A stretch of 32,076 nucleotides of DNA, taken from Frankiaceae bacterium (lineage in GTDB: Bacteria > Actinomycetota > Actinomycetes > BP-191). The translations under genes were made by a program, and so were the position numbers. The notes below the pieces were generated by a model. The model saw only the letters and a list, made by a program, of their open reading frames with translations, was not told the DNA's origin and made no database searches. The stretch spans positions 1 to 32,076 of the forward strand of contig JAVEEC010000023.1 of the NCBI GenBank assembly GCA_030840645.1, written 5' to 3'. Positions 19,357 through 27,112 of the stretch are shown here, in pieces. Positions within the stretch are counted from its first letter, which is position 1, and each line of letters opens with the position of its first letter.

Positions 19357-20718
19357 ATGTCCGCTCGCCGTCTCGCCATCGCCTCGCTCGGCTTCCTCGC
19401 CGCGGCCGGCGCCGCCGTCGGTAGTGCCCACGCCTCGGGCGACGGGCAGCTGCCCGCCCGCGGTGACCAGTCGTTCGGCTGGCGGGTCCAGACGCTGCCC
19501 CACACCGGCGACTACGGCGAGCCGAGCATCTTCACGTCGCGCGGCCTGACCGTCGTGGACACGTTCGGCCCGACCGTCTGGACGTCGGCCAACCACGGCA
19601 AGTCGTGGACGCTGGTCAAGCCGGAGAAGGTCGACTCGACCGGCTGCCCGTCCGGCGACGCGGACCACACGATCCTCGGCGACGGCTCGATCCTCGCCGA
19701 CAACCTCTGCCTCGCCGGCCCGTCGAACCTGCTGTACCGCTCGACCGACAAGGGGCGGACGTTCCACCCGGCGGGCGCGGCGGACGCCGTACCCGGCGAG
19801 GCCGGCATCGACTCCGACCGCCAGTGGCTCGCGGCCGACCCGTACAACCCCAAGGTCGTCTACATGAGCTACCACGACCTCGCCGGCCCGAACATCTGGG
19901 TCGCCCGGTCGACCGACGGCGGGACGACCTGGCCGCAGCGCGTGCCGGTGACGGCGTTCACGCCGACGGCGTTCGCCGACGCCCAGGGCGGCAACACCTC
20001 CGCCCGGCCGATCGTGGGCCGCGAGGGCGACGTCTTCGTGACGTACGCCTACAGCGACCCGGTGACGTCGAACACCGCCTCGCCGAAGGAGCCGGACTTC
20101 GTCCTGCGCAAGATCGGCATCGCGATCAGCCACGACGACGGCCTCACCTGGACCAACGTCGTCGCGTACGACGGCACCGCGCAGAAGGCGCGCGTCGGGC
20201 ACCCGTTCACGACCGCCGCCATGGACCCCGCGGGCTACCTCTACGTCGCGTTCTCGCAGCGGCTGGAGCCGTCGAAGAGGACCGGCATCTACATGATCCG
20301 TTCGGCGAACCTCGGCAAGACGTGGACCAAGCCGATCCTCGTCAGCGCCCCCGCCAACGGCTCCAACGTCATGCCGTCCATCGTCGCGCCGCGCCCAGGC
20401 GTCGTGGACTTCGCGTACTACGCGACCCGCGTCCCCGACTTCGACTCGAAGGCCGGCGAGTGGGCTATCGAGTTCACCCAGACCAAGAACGCGTTCTCGG
20501 GCTCACCGAAGTTCGTCCACTCGCGCATCGGCGGCGTGGCCCACTACAAGGACATCTGCCTGGCGGGCACGCTCTGCCTGGCGACCGGCGGCAACCGCAA
20601 CCTGGCGGACTTCCTCGGCCTCACGGTCGACGCGCAGGGCCTCGCGCAGGTCGTCTGGACCGACGACGCCGACGACGGCGACACCACGATGTACGCGGAG
20701 CAGACGAAGCAGCGTTAG
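19357..20718 (+). CDS. secreted BNR/Asp-box beta-propeller protein
   Basis: This 453-residue protein has a signal peptide (residues ~1-26, RRLAIASLGFLAAAGAAVG, cleavage near AHA-SG). The rest is a six-bladed sialidase-like propeller with several Asp-box motifs: TSANHGKSWT, RSTDKGRTF, RSTDGGTTW, SHDDGLTW and RSANLGKTWT. Four cysteines (CPSGDADH, DNLCLAG, KDICLAG, TLCLATGG) could form disulfides. Asp-box repeats mark sialidases and many non-enzymatic propellers, and I do not see the conserved Arg triad clearly, so a sialidase activity is not claimed. The start ATG 19357 suits the signal peptide. Confidence 0.85.
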   Translation: MSARRLAIASLGFLAAAGAAVGSAHASGDGQLPARGDQSFGWRVQTLPHTGDYGEPSIFTSRGLTVVDTFGPTVWTSANHGKSWTLVKPEKVDSTGCPSGDADHTILGDGSILADNLCLAGPSNLLYRSTDKGRTFHPAGAADAVPGEAGIDSDRQWLAADPYNPKVVYMSYHDLAGPNIWVARSTDGGTTWPQRVPVTAFTPTAFADAQGGNTSARPIVGREGDVFVTYAYSDPVTSNTASPKEPDFVLRKIGIAISHDDGLTWTNVVAYDGTAQKARVGHPFTTAAMDPAGYLYVAFSQRLEPSKRTGIYMIRSANLGKTWTKPILVSAPANGSNVMPSIVAPRPGVVDFAYYATRVPDFDSKAGEWAIEFTQTKNAFSGSPKFVHSRIGGVAHYKDICLAGTLCLATGGNRNLADFLGLTVDAQGLAQVVWTDDADDGDTTMYAEQTKQR

Positions 20719-20745
20719 GCGGTCTGCCCGCGCGGCCGGGCACGG

Positions 20746-20751
20746 TAGCGT
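20746..20751 (+). promoter_or_regulatory. candidate -10 hexamer TAGCGT for dodecin
   Basis: TAGCGT fits TAnnnT and would start transcription near 20758, leaving a leader of about 32 nt that carries GAGAGGGA before GTG 20790. Confidence 0.35.
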
Positions 20752-20789
20752 TCGGGCGTCATCCGTCCGACGTCTGAGAGGGACCCACC

Positions 20790-20996
20790 GTGGCCGTCAT
20801 CAAGACCATCGAGCTGGTCGGCGTCAGCCCGACCGACTGGACCGACGCGGCGAACCGCGCGCTCGCCGAGGCGGCGAAGACGCTGCGCGGCATCGAGGCG
20901 TTCGAGATCCTCGACCAGACGGCGGTCGTGAGGGACAACTCCGTGAGCGAGTACCAGGCGACGGTACGGATCCGCTTCCGCCTCGAGGACCGCTAG
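20790..20996 (+). CDS. dodecin, flavin-storage protein
   Basis: This 68-residue protein matches the dodecin family over its full length: VIKTIELVGVSPTDWTDAANRAL, then KTLRGIEAFEILDQ and a final strand EYQATVRIRFRLED. Trp17 corresponds to the aromatic residue that stacks on flavin or coenzyme A in dodecins. Twelve copies assemble into a hollow sphere that sequesters flavins in the cytoplasm. GTG 20790 is preceded by GAGAGGGA. It is monocistronic; the gene downstream is convergent. Confidence 0.95.
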   Translation: MAVIKTIELVGVSPTDWTDAANRALAEAAKTLRGIEAFEILDQTAVVRDNSVSEYQATVRIRFRLEDR

Positions 20997-21050
20997 GCGG
21001 CTGTCGCGTTCTGTGCAGCCCACCCGCCCCTCTCGAGCGTGGTGATCTTC

Positions 21051-21203
21051 CTATCCCCACCCGCCGCCACCGCCGCCGTTCGGCAGGCAGATCACGGGCT
21101 CCCGGTCGTCGTGCAGCCAGAAGCAGAGGTCGGGAGGACCGGCGTGCGCGGTGCCGGCCGCGAGGCCGGCGAACACCAGGCCGAGCGCGAGGGTTCGGAT
21201 CAT
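21051..21203 (-). CDS. 50-residue secreted two-cysteine peptide
   Basis: ATG 21203 lies behind GGAAGGAAC, a good ribosome-binding site, and overlaps the stop of the sigma-factor gene (ATGA). The product has a signal peptide (IRTLALGLVFAGLAAG, cleavage near AHA-GP). The mature part, about 29 residues, has two cysteines 11 residues apart (C27 and C39, in DLCFWLH and PVICLPN) and a poly-glycine end. It has no recognised family. Tight coupling to the sigma gene suggests they work together. The two cysteines invite comparison with the sigma factor's own C-terminus and with the divergently encoded peptide. Confidence 0.7.
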   Translation of the reverse strand: MIRTLALGLVFAGLAAGTAHAGPPDLCFWLHDDREPVICLPNGGGGGGWG

Positions 21204-22123
21204 CGGGTTCCTTCCGGGTAGCGGCAGCGGATCGTCGGCGACAGCTCGACGCCGTACTGCACGCAGTGCTGGACGCGCTGTTCGGTCGTGTACTCCTGCT
21301 GGTGCTCGTCGTTGCCGACGCTGCCGTCGCCGATCTTGACGATCGGGTCCGGCCGCCGGGAGGGCGTCTCGTGCTGCGCGGCCGTCCCGGTCGGGGTGCG
21401 GACGGGATGCGGCCTGGCCGCGCCGGCCGTAGCGCCGGGTCGGCGCGCGCCGGGCTGCCCGACCGCGCGCGGCGCGGCGACGTACGGCGCGCGGCCCGGC
21501 GCGGCCGTCATCGGGTCGACCCGGACCGCGGGCGGGGCGGCGAGAACGCCGAGCGCGACGGCGGCGCCCGCCGTCACGACCGCGGCGGGCGCGGACGTCT
21601 GCCTGCGGGCGAACGCGACGAGCGTCAGCGTCGTCGCGATCGCCTCGCGGACGAACGCCCTCGCCCGCGACGCGGCCGACTCGGCGGACTTGTACGTCAC
21701 GCGGTGGCGGCGCGCGATCTCGTCGTACGACATCCCCTCGGCCCGGTCGGCGAGGACCGCCTGTTGCATCGCGGGCAGTGCCCGGACGACCTCGGCCGCC
21801 CAGGCGGCCTCGGCCCGGGCGCAGACCGGCTCGTCGACGCCCGGCTCCGGCGGCTCGACGGGTAACCGCCGCGCGAGGTGCGTTGCGCGAGTGCGGCGGC
21901 GGTGCTCGTCCACGCAGAGCCGGACCGTGACGCTGGTCAGCAGCGGTCCGAGCCGCGCCTCGTCGAGGTCCGCGAACGTCGCGCACCGCAGCAGCGCCTC
22001 CTGCACGATGTCCTCGGCGTCGTCGCCGACGCGCGTGCGAGCGAGGCGGAGTAGTCGGTCTTGGTGGGAGAGCACGCGGGCCCAGCGGTCCGCGGGCACT
22101 CTCCCGTGGCCGGTGGAGGGCAC
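21200..22123 (-). CDS. ECF-like sigma factor with C-terminal membrane segment and two-cysteine tail
   Basis: This 307-residue protein has sigma region 2 at ~18-80 (LLRLARTRVGDDAEDIVQEA, RLCVDEHRRR). Region 4 is at ~115-160, with a helix-turn-helix in MSYDEIARRHRVTYKSAES. A weakly hydrophobic Ala/Val segment at ~178-200 may span the membrane. It is followed by a Pro/Ala/Arg-rich linker and a C-terminal module with two cysteines, C287 and C300, ending YPEGTR. No separate anti-sigma gene is nearby, so the tail may be the sensory or inhibitory part (inference). GTG 22123 is the likely start; GTG 22099, behind GGGAGAG but with too little spacing, is the alternative. It is followed by the 50-residue peptide (ATGA overlap). 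Confidence 0.85.
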   Translation of the reverse strand: MPSTGHGRVPADRWARVLSHQDRLLRLARTRVGDDAEDIVQEALLRCATFADLDEARLGPLLTSVTVRLCVDEHRRRTRATHLARRLPVEPPEPGVDEPVCARAEAAWAAEVVRALPAMQQAVLADRAEGMSYDEIARRHRVTYKSAESAASRARAFVREAIATTLTLVAFARRQTSAPAAVVTAGAAVALGVLAAPPAVRVDPMTAAPGRAPYVAAPRAVGQPGARRPGATAGAARPHPVRTPTGTAAQHETPSRRPDPIVKIGDGSVGNDEHQQEYTTEQRVQHCVQYGVELSPTIRCRYPEGTR

Positions 22124-22174
22124 GGGAATGTCTTTCGTAGGGGATTTGCGGGGTAACCGTCGCCGACTTGCGAA

Positions 22175-22187
22175 CCGTTGTCAACGG
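22175..22187. promoter_or_regulatory. 13-bp palindrome upstream of the sigma gene
   Basis: CCGTTG-T-CAACGG is a perfect palindrome 52 bp upstream of the sigma start. Next to it (22194-22207) the 7-mer CCGTAAC occurs twice in tandem. Both suit binding of a regulator or of RNA polymerase carrying the encoded sigma factor. Confidence 0.4.
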
Positions 22188-22189
22188 CG

Positions 22190-22257
22190 CGTTCCGTAAC
22201 CCGTAACGACCCATCCCCTTGTTTTTACGGTCAGGAACGGGCCGTCCTTCGGACGTT
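22190..22257. promoter_or_regulatory. divergent ECF-type GGAACG boxes between sigma gene and peptide gene
   Basis: GGAACG occurs outward on both strands: minus 22195-22190 toward the sigma gene, plus 22234-22239 toward the small peptide gene. On the plus strand GGAAC is followed after 15 nt by CGTT (22254-22257), matching the usual ECF -35/-10 pattern. GGAACG (22234-22239) and CGTTCC (22254-22259) also form an inverted repeat. The minus-strand -10 is less clear. The 221-bp gap (22124-22344) holds no other gene. Confidence 0.45.
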
Positions 22258-22344
22258 CCCGAAACGTTGCGGGATGCGGTGCGCGCGGCCGTAAAGCGGC
22301 GTAGGAGGCGACCGCCTCCGTCCCGTCCCTACAGGGAGTCAGCC

Positions 22345-22515
22345 ATGCGCATGCTCGCCCGTCTCGCCATCCCGTTCGTCCTCGTCGTCGCGCCGGTCGT
22401 CACCGCGACGTCGGCCTCCGCCGAGATCATCGACAACTGCAAGAACAAGGACGTCGTCGTGCGCGTCCGCCCGTACGTCTGCGTCGGCGCGAACTACCCG
22501 TCGGCCACTCGCTGA
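22345..22515 (+). CDS. 56-residue secreted two-cysteine peptide
   Basis: ATG 22345 lies behind GGGAG at about 8 nt; ATG 22351 in frame is an alternative. The product has a signal peptide (LARLAIPFVLVVAPVVTATS, cleavage near ASA-EI). The mature part, about 29 residues, has two cysteines 13 residues apart (C32 and C46). It ends NYPSATR, close to the YPEGTR end of the sigma factor encoded on the other strand. The whole mature peptide therefore looks like a free copy of the sigma factor's C-terminal module. No family is recognised. It is probably expressed from the candidate ECF promoter at 22234-22257. Confidence 0.68.
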   Translation: MRMLARLAIPFVLVVAPVVTATSASAEIIDNCKNKDVVVRVRPYVCVGANYPSATR

Positions 22516-22524
22516 CGGTGAGGT

Positions 22525-22552
22525 CCGGGGTCCGGCCCTGCCCGGGCCCCGG
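22525..22552. terminator. bidirectional hairpin terminator between convergent genes
   Basis: CCGGGGTCCGG-CCCTGC-CCGGGCCCCGG forms an 11-bp stem with one G-U pair. It sits 9 nt after the stop of the 56-residue peptide and just past the stop of the convergent propeller gene. There is no T-tract. Confidence 0.6.
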
Positions 22553-22558
22553 CGCTCG

Positions 22559-23464
22559 CTAGAGGATCGCGACCGCGCGCGGCTCGGCGAGGCCGCTCAC
22601 CAGCTCGTGCCAGCGCACGCCCATGTCGTTGCTGACGTAGAGCGACCCGCCGGGCGCCGCCGCCACGACGACCTCGTCCCAGGCCGCGAGGCAGTGCGTG
22701 TCGACGTTGCCGGCGAACCACTCCGGCAGCCCGAGGCGGCAGCGTTCGAAGACGTTGTCCTCCAGCTTGCGGCGGTACAGCCCCGCCTCCGCGCCGTCCG
22801 GGCCCTGCGACACCGCGAGCACGACGAAGTCCCCGGCGACGGCGATGGAACGGCAGTACGTCGCGTGCAGGCCGCGCGACTCGACCTCCCACGACTCGCC
22901 GCTGTCGGTCGACAGCGCCATGCCGGCCGCGCTTGCGGCGAGGACGGTCTCGGCGTAGTCGGGCACGGTCAGCACCTGGTGCACGTCCCACTCGATCTCG
23001 CCGGACGGCAGCCAGGTCTCGCCCGCGTCGAGGCTGCGGACGATGCCGCCGACGTGGACGCTGACGTACAACGTGTCGTCCTCGTCCACGTCGATGGACC
23101 GCACGTCGGGCGGCCCGCCCCACGGCGTGTGCCAGCGCTCGCGCCCCTCGACCGTCTCGAACGACGTCACCGGCGTCAGCTCGCCCTCGCGGACGAGGAG
23201 CAGGTGCGCGCCCGCGGTGCCGGCCCAGACGTCGGCGCCGTTGACGAGGACGCACGTCGGCGCGCCCTTGGTGGGCGGCAGCTCCTCGAACTCCGCGGCC
23301 AGGCCGTCCTCGTCCACGTTCCAGAGCGTGCCGTCGGCGGCCAGCGCGACGCCGCCGTCGTCGGCGGCGACGGCGTGCCGGAACGCGCCCTCCACCAGCC
23401 GGCGCGACGTACCGTCGTCGAGCACGTGGTAAAGGCCGTCGTCGGTCGCGACGAGAAAGCTCAT
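22559..23464 (-). CDS. cytoplasmic BNR/YVTN-type beta-propeller protein
   Basis: This 301-residue protein starts directly with a propeller strand (MSFLVATDDGLYHVLDDG), without a signal peptide. Repeats include AADDGGVALAADGTLW, Asp-box-like RSLDAGETW, STDSGESWEV and VSNDMGVRW, and DVRSIDVDEDDTLYVSVH. It resembles the glycosyl hydrolase or photosystem-stability-factor-like propellers of actinobacteria, which usually have no proven enzyme activity. ATG 23464 has the ribosome-binding site GGGAGG. It is unrelated in detail to the secreted propeller at 19357-20718, sharing only the Asp-box repeat type. Confidence 0.85.
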   Translation of the reverse strand: MSFLVATDDGLYHVLDDGTSRRLVEGAFRHAVAADDGGVALAADGTLWNVDEDGLAAEFEELPPTKGAPTCVLVNGADVWAGTAGAHLLLVREGELTPVTSFETVEGRERWHTPWGGPPDVRSIDVDEDDTLYVSVHVGGIVRSLDAGETWLPSGEIEWDVHQVLTVPDYAETVLAASAAGMALSTDSGESWEVESRGLHATYCRSIAVAGDFVVLAVSQGPDGAEAGLYRRKLEDNVFERCRLGLPEWFAGNVDTHCLAAWDEVVVAAAPGGSLYVSNDMGVRWHELVSGLAEPRAVAIL

Positions 23465-23512
23465 CGGTGGTGCCTCCCTGTGGGCTCCCGGCATTCTGCC
23501 CGGCCCGGTGCC

Positions 23513-23518
23513 TATCGT
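23513..23518 (+). promoter_or_regulatory. -10 hexamer TATCGT for the ABC operon, leaderless
   Basis: TATCGT ends 7 nt before GTG 23526. This spacing argues for 23526 as the start of the ATPase gene rather than the in-frame GTG at 23508, which would lie upstream of the transcription start. Confidence 0.5.
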
Positions 23519-23525
23519 GTACGAC

Positions 23526-24245
23526 GTGGCCGACCCGGTGTTCGTCCTCGACGGCGTCGAGGTGACGCGCGGGACCGACGAGGACCACGTTCACCCTCTG
23601 CGCGACATCTCCTTCCCGATCGCGCCGGCCTGCGTGACCGTCGTGGTCGGGCCGTCCGGCGCGGGCAAGTCGACGCTGCTCCGCCTGCTCAACCGGATGG
23701 AGGAGCCGAGCGCGGGCGTCGTCTACTTCCATGGGCGCCCGCTGCCGGAGTACGACGTCCTTGAGCTGCGGCGTCGCGTCGGCCTGCTGATGCAGCGGCC
23801 CACACCGTTCCCAGGGACCGTCCTGGAGAACCTCCGCGCCGGGGCGCAGGACCTGGCCGAGGACGAGGCGCGGGCGCTGCTGCGGCGGGTGGGTCTCGCG
23901 GAGCCGTTCCTCGACCGTGACACCGCCGACCTCTCCGGCGGCGAGGCGCAACGCGTCTGCCTGGCCCGCGCGCTCGCCGTCCGCCCCGAGGTGCTGCTGC
24001 TGGACGAGGCGACGTCGGCACTGGACCCGTTCGCCGCGAACGTCGTCGAACGCGTCGTCCGCGGCCTCGCCGACGAGGGGCTGACCGTCGTGATGGTGTC
24101 GCACGACCTGGCCCAGGCGCGGCGCCTCGCCGACGACCTGGTCGTCGTCGCGGACGGCCGCGTCGTCGCTGTGGGTGCCGCCGCGTCGGTGTTCGACGGC
24201 GACACCCACCCGGTCGCGGCGGCGTACCTGCGAGGCGTGTCGTGA
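23526..24245 (+). CDS. fetA: ABC transporter ATPase, FetA-type
   Basis: This 239-residue ATPase has Walker A GPSGAGKST (Lys48), Q-loop LLMQRP, signature LSGGEAQR, Walker B VLLLDEATSALD and switch His in MVSHDL. The downstream permease is a FetB homologue, so the pair is the FetAB type, linked in E. coli to iron export and oxidative-stress resistance. GTG 23526 is chosen from the leaderless -10 spacing. The stop overlaps the permease start by 4 bp (GTGA). The symbol is inferred from the pairing. Confidence 0.87.
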   Translation: MADPVFVLDGVEVTRGTDEDHVHPLRDISFPIAPACVTVVVGPSGAGKSTLLRLLNRMEEPSAGVVYFHGRPLPEYDVLELRRRVGLLMQRPTPFPGTVLENLRAGAQDLAEDEARALLRRVGLAEPFLDRDTADLSGGEAQRVCLARALAVRPEVLLLDEATSALDPFAANVVERVVRGLADEGLTVVMVSHDLAQARRLADDLVVVADGRVVAVGAAASVFDGDTHPVAAAYLRGVS

Positions 24246-25072
24246 CCGCCGTTCCCGTACCGCCGTGGTGGGGCGTCGGGCTCGCGGCGCTGCTCGTCGC
24301 CGTCACCGGGCTGGTCGTCGTCCGCGAACGTCTCGGCCTCGGCCGCGACGTCGTCGAGGCGGCGGTCCGGGCGGTCGTGCAGCTCGTCGCCGTGGGCTTC
24401 GTGCTGCGGCTGCTCTTCGAGCACGCGGGCATCCCCGGGTCGCTCGGCTGGGTCGGGGGCATGGTCCTGCTCGCCGGGCGCACGGCCGGGCGCCGGGCGC
24501 CGGGGCTGCCCGGCGCCGTTCGCTCGGCGACGATCGGGATCGGCGTTGCGGCAACGGCGACGATCGGGCTGCTCGTCGGCGCGCACGTCCTGTCCAGCCA
24601 GCCGCGGGTCGTCGTGCCGATCGGCGGCATGGTCGTGAGCGCGTCGATGCAGGGCGCGTCGATCGTCCTCGCCAGGATGCGCGACGAGGCCTACTCCATG
24701 CGCCCGCTGATCGAGGCGCGGCTCGCGCTGGGGCTGCCCGGGTGGTCGGCGTTCGCACCGCACCGGCGGGCCGCGCTGCGGGCGGCGCTCGCGCCGGGCC
24801 TCGACCAGACGAAGGTCGTCGGCCTGATCGCGCTGCCCGGCACCATGACCGGCCTGATCATCGCCGGGGTGTCGCCGCTCACAGCGATCCGGTACCAGAT
24901 CGTCGTCCAGTACATGTGGCTCGGTGCCGTGACGATCACCGGCCTGGTGTCCGCCCGGGTGGCGGGCCGCTCGCTGTTCGACGACGCCCACCGGCTCCGG
25001 CCGCTGGTGAAGCCCCCGGCGCGGACGCCGTGGCTCGCGCGCAACTCGACACGCCCCGCGCGCCGGACCTGA
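24242..25072 (+). CDS. fetB: ABC transporter permease, FetB/UPF0014 family
   Basis: This 276-residue membrane protein has about seven hydrophobic segments. UPF0014 landmarks are RAVVQLVAVGFVLRLLF near the N-terminus, VPIGGMVVSASMQGASIVLARM in the middle, and the conserved LDQTKVVGLIALPGTMTGLII segment, the probable ATPase-coupling region. Its partner is the ATPase immediately upstream, with a 4-bp overlap. The C-terminus ends in a basic tail. A hairpin terminator whose loop contains this gene's stop codon follows. Confidence 0.9.
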   Translation: MTAVPVPPWWGVGLAALLVAVTGLVVVRERLGLGRDVVEAAVRAVVQLVAVGFVLRLLFEHAGIPGSLGWVGGMVLLAGRTAGRRAPGLPGAVRSATIGIGVAATATIGLLVGAHVLSSQPRVVVPIGGMVVSASMQGASIVLARMRDEAYSMRPLIEARLALGLPGWSAFAPHRRAALRAALAPGLDQTKVVGLIALPGTMTGLIIAGVSPLTAIRYQIVVQYMWLGAVTITGLVSARVAGRSLFDDAHRLRPLVKPPARTPWLARNSTRPARRT

Positions 25073-25085
25073 TCCGGCGGGTTTT
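25061..25085 (+). terminator. intrinsic terminator of the fetAB operon
   Basis: CGCCGGA-CCTGA-TCCGGCG is a perfect 7-bp stem followed by GGTTTT. The stop codon TGA (25070-25072) lies in the loop. Confidence 0.75.
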
Positions 25086-25100
25086 GTCACACCCCTCGCG

Positions 25101-25106
25101 TAGCGT
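25101..25106 (+). promoter_or_regulatory. -10 hexamer TAGCGT for the acyltransferase, leaderless
   Basis: TAGCGT ends 8 nt before GTG 25115, just after the fetAB terminator. No Shine-Dalgarno sequence fits before the start. Confidence 0.45.
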
Positions 25107-25114
25107 TTCCCGAC

Positions 25115-27112
25115 GTGACTGCGACCACCGCCGAGCCCCGCGCCGGGAGGCGTCCCGGGGGGCTCGCGTACCTGCCCGCCCTCGACGGGCTGCGCGGGAT
25201 CGCGGTCGTCGCGGTGCTGCTGTTCCACGGCGGCGTCGCCTGGCTGCGCGGCGGTTTCCTGGGCGTCGACGCGTTCTTCGTGCTCTCCGGCTACCTCATC
25301 ACCACGCTGCTGCTTGCCGGCCCCGCGTCCGGGCTCGGGGCGTTCTGGGAGCGGCGCGCCCGCCGCCTCGTTCCCGCGCTGGCGGCGATGGCGCTCGCCG
25401 TCGTCCTGGTGGGCGTCGTCGCGCCGATCAACGCCTCGCCGCGCGACGCCCTCGGCGCGCTGACGTACCTCGCCAACTGGCGCTCCATCACCGGGGGCGG
25501 CGGGTACTTCGCGTCGTTCGCCGAGCCGTCGGCGTTCAAGCACACCTGGTCGCTCGCCGTGGAGGGGCAGTTCTACCTGATCTGGCCACTGCTCGTGGTG
25601 CTGGTCTGCCGAAGATCCCGCGGCGCCGTCCTCGTGACCGCGGGCGCGGGTGCGCTGATCTCCGCGGCGGCGATGGCGGCGTCGTTCCGTCCGTTCGGCG
25701 ACCCCGCGCGGGCGTACTACGGCACCGACACCCGCATCCAGACGCTGTTCGTCGGCGCGGCGCTCGCGGTCGTGCTCGGCGTGCGCAGCGAGACCGTCCG
25801 GCGGCGGGCGTTCCTCTCGGCGTCCGGCGCGGCGGGCGCGGTCGTGACGCTCTGGCTCTGGACGACGGCGTCGGGCAGTGACGGCGGTCTCTACCGGGGT
25901 GGGTTCCTGCTCACCGCCGTCGCGACGGCGGCCGTCATCGCCTCGGTGGTCGCCGTGCCCGCCGGGCCACTGGCGCGCGCGCTCTCGGTCCGGCCGCTGC
26001 GGCTGGCCGGGCGGGTGTCGTACGGCGTCTACCTCTGGCACGCCCCCGTCTACCTGCTGCTGACCCGGTCCAGGACGCACCTGCCGGGGCCGTTGCTGCT
26101 TGCGCTCCGGGTGGCGGTGACGTTCGCCCTCGCCGGGCTGTCGTGGCGCCTGGTCGAGGTGCCCGCGCGGACGTGGCGACCGCACCTGCCCCGGGTCGTC
26201 CGCCGCTTCGCCGTGGCCGGGCTCGCGATGGCGACGGTGCTGGCGTGGGCGCTGGTCTGGGTGCGCTCGCCCGCACCGCCGACCACGCCGGTCGCGGCGA
26301 CGTCGCGGGCCACCCGCGGCCCGGCGACCGCCTCGAAGCCCGCGGTGCCCAGGCCGGTCGCGTCCACGTCGAAGGCCGCGGCACCGGCCCGCGCCGGGCC
26401 CACCACCGCCGCTCCGGCCGCCGGGCCGGGCGCCGCCCGCGGCACCGGCACCGTCATGGTGATCGGCGACTCGGTCGCGCGCACGCTCGCGGCCGGCCTG
26501 CGTGACGCGGACGGGATCGACGTCGTCAACGAGGGCATCCTCGGCTGCGGGCTCACCGTCGGCGGGCCGTACCGGTACTTCGGCGGCCAGTACGCCGACC
26601 TCCCCGAGTGCGCGGCGTGGGAGGCTCGGTGGACCGCTGCCCTGCAACGCGACAAGCCCGACCTGGTCGCGATCCTCGTCGGTCGCTGGGAGTGCATGGA
26701 CCGCAAGCACGACGGCCGGTGGATGCACCTCGGCGAGCCGGCGTACGACGCCTACGTCGCCGCGCAGCTCGACCGCGCGGTCACGCTGATGTCGGCGGGC
26801 GGGGCGCGGGTGGCGCTGTTCACTGCGCCGTACTACCTGCGCGGCGAACGCCCCGACGGCGGCCGGTTCCCCGAGGACGACCCGGCCCGGGTGGACGCGT
26901 TCAACCGCGTGGTGCGTGCGGTCGCGGCGCGGCACGCCGGCGTCGCGGTGATCGACCTGAACGCCGCCCTCGCGCCCGAGGGGCGGTTCACCAAGCGGAT
27001 CAACGGCGCCCTGGTCCGGTACGACGGCGTCCACGTCAGCGGCTCGGGCGCGCGGCTGCTCGCGCCGTGGCTGTTCCCCCGCTTCAAGGCCGCGCTGGCG
27101 GGGACCGGCTAG
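25115..27112 (+). CDS. acyltransferase 3 / SGNH-domain membrane protein (OatA-like)
   Basis: This 665-residue protein has an N-terminal acyltransferase-3 domain with about ten helices (residues ~20-390). It contains PALDGLRGIAVVAVLLFHGG, GGFLGVDAFFVLSGYLIT and KHTWSLAVEGQFYLIWPLL. A Pro/Ala/Thr-rich linker (~390-445) leads to an extracytoplasmic SGNH hydrolase-like domain with the GDS block (Ser453) and the DxxH block (Asp637, His640). Such proteins O-acetylate peptidoglycan, lipopolysaccharide or other surface glycans, with the SGNH domain passing the acyl group to the target. The acceptor here is unknown. The 3' end overlaps the convergent hydrolase by 4 bp. Confidence 0.93.
   Translation: MTATTAEPRAGRRPGGLAYLPALDGLRGIAVVAVLLFHGGVAWLRGGFLGVDAFFVLSGYLITTLLLAGPASGLGAFWERRARRLVPALAAMALAVVLVGVVAPINASPRDALGALTYLANWRSITGGGGYFASFAEPSAFKHTWSLAVEGQFYLIWPLLVVLVCRRSRGAVLVTAGAGALISAAAMAASFRPFGDPARAYYGTDTRIQTLFVGAALAVVLGVRSETVRRRAFLSASGAAGAVVTLWLWTTASGSDGGLYRGGFLLTAVATAAVIASVVAVPAGPLARALSVRPLRLAGRVSYGVYLWHAPVYLLLTRSRTHLPGPLLLALRVAVTFALAGLSWRLVEVPARTWRPHLPRVVRRFAVAGLAMATVLAWALVWVRSPAPPTTPVAATSRATRGPATASKPAVPRPVASTSKAAAPARAGPTTAAPAAGPGAARGTGTVMVIGDSVARTLAAGLRDADGIDVVNEGILGCGLTVGGPYRYFGGQYADLPECAAWEARWTAALQRDKPDLVAILVGRWECMDRKHDGRWMHLGEPAYDAYVAAQLDRAVTLMSAGGARVALFTAPYYLRGERPDGGRFPEDDPARVDAFNRVVRAVAARHAGVAVIDLNAALAPEGRFTKRINGALVRYDGVHVSGSGARLLAPWLFPRFKAALAGTG

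Noticed and set aside
22219-22344. N-terminal extension of the 56-residue peptide back to 22219
   Set aside because: It would put 42 mostly basic residues before a clear signal peptide, and it crosses the candidate promoter; GGGAG before ATG 22345 fits better.
26280-26450. Low-complexity Ala/Pro/Thr-coding stretch in the acyltransferase gene
   Set aside because: It is the expected flexible linker between the membrane acyltransferase and SGNH domains, not a separate repeat element.
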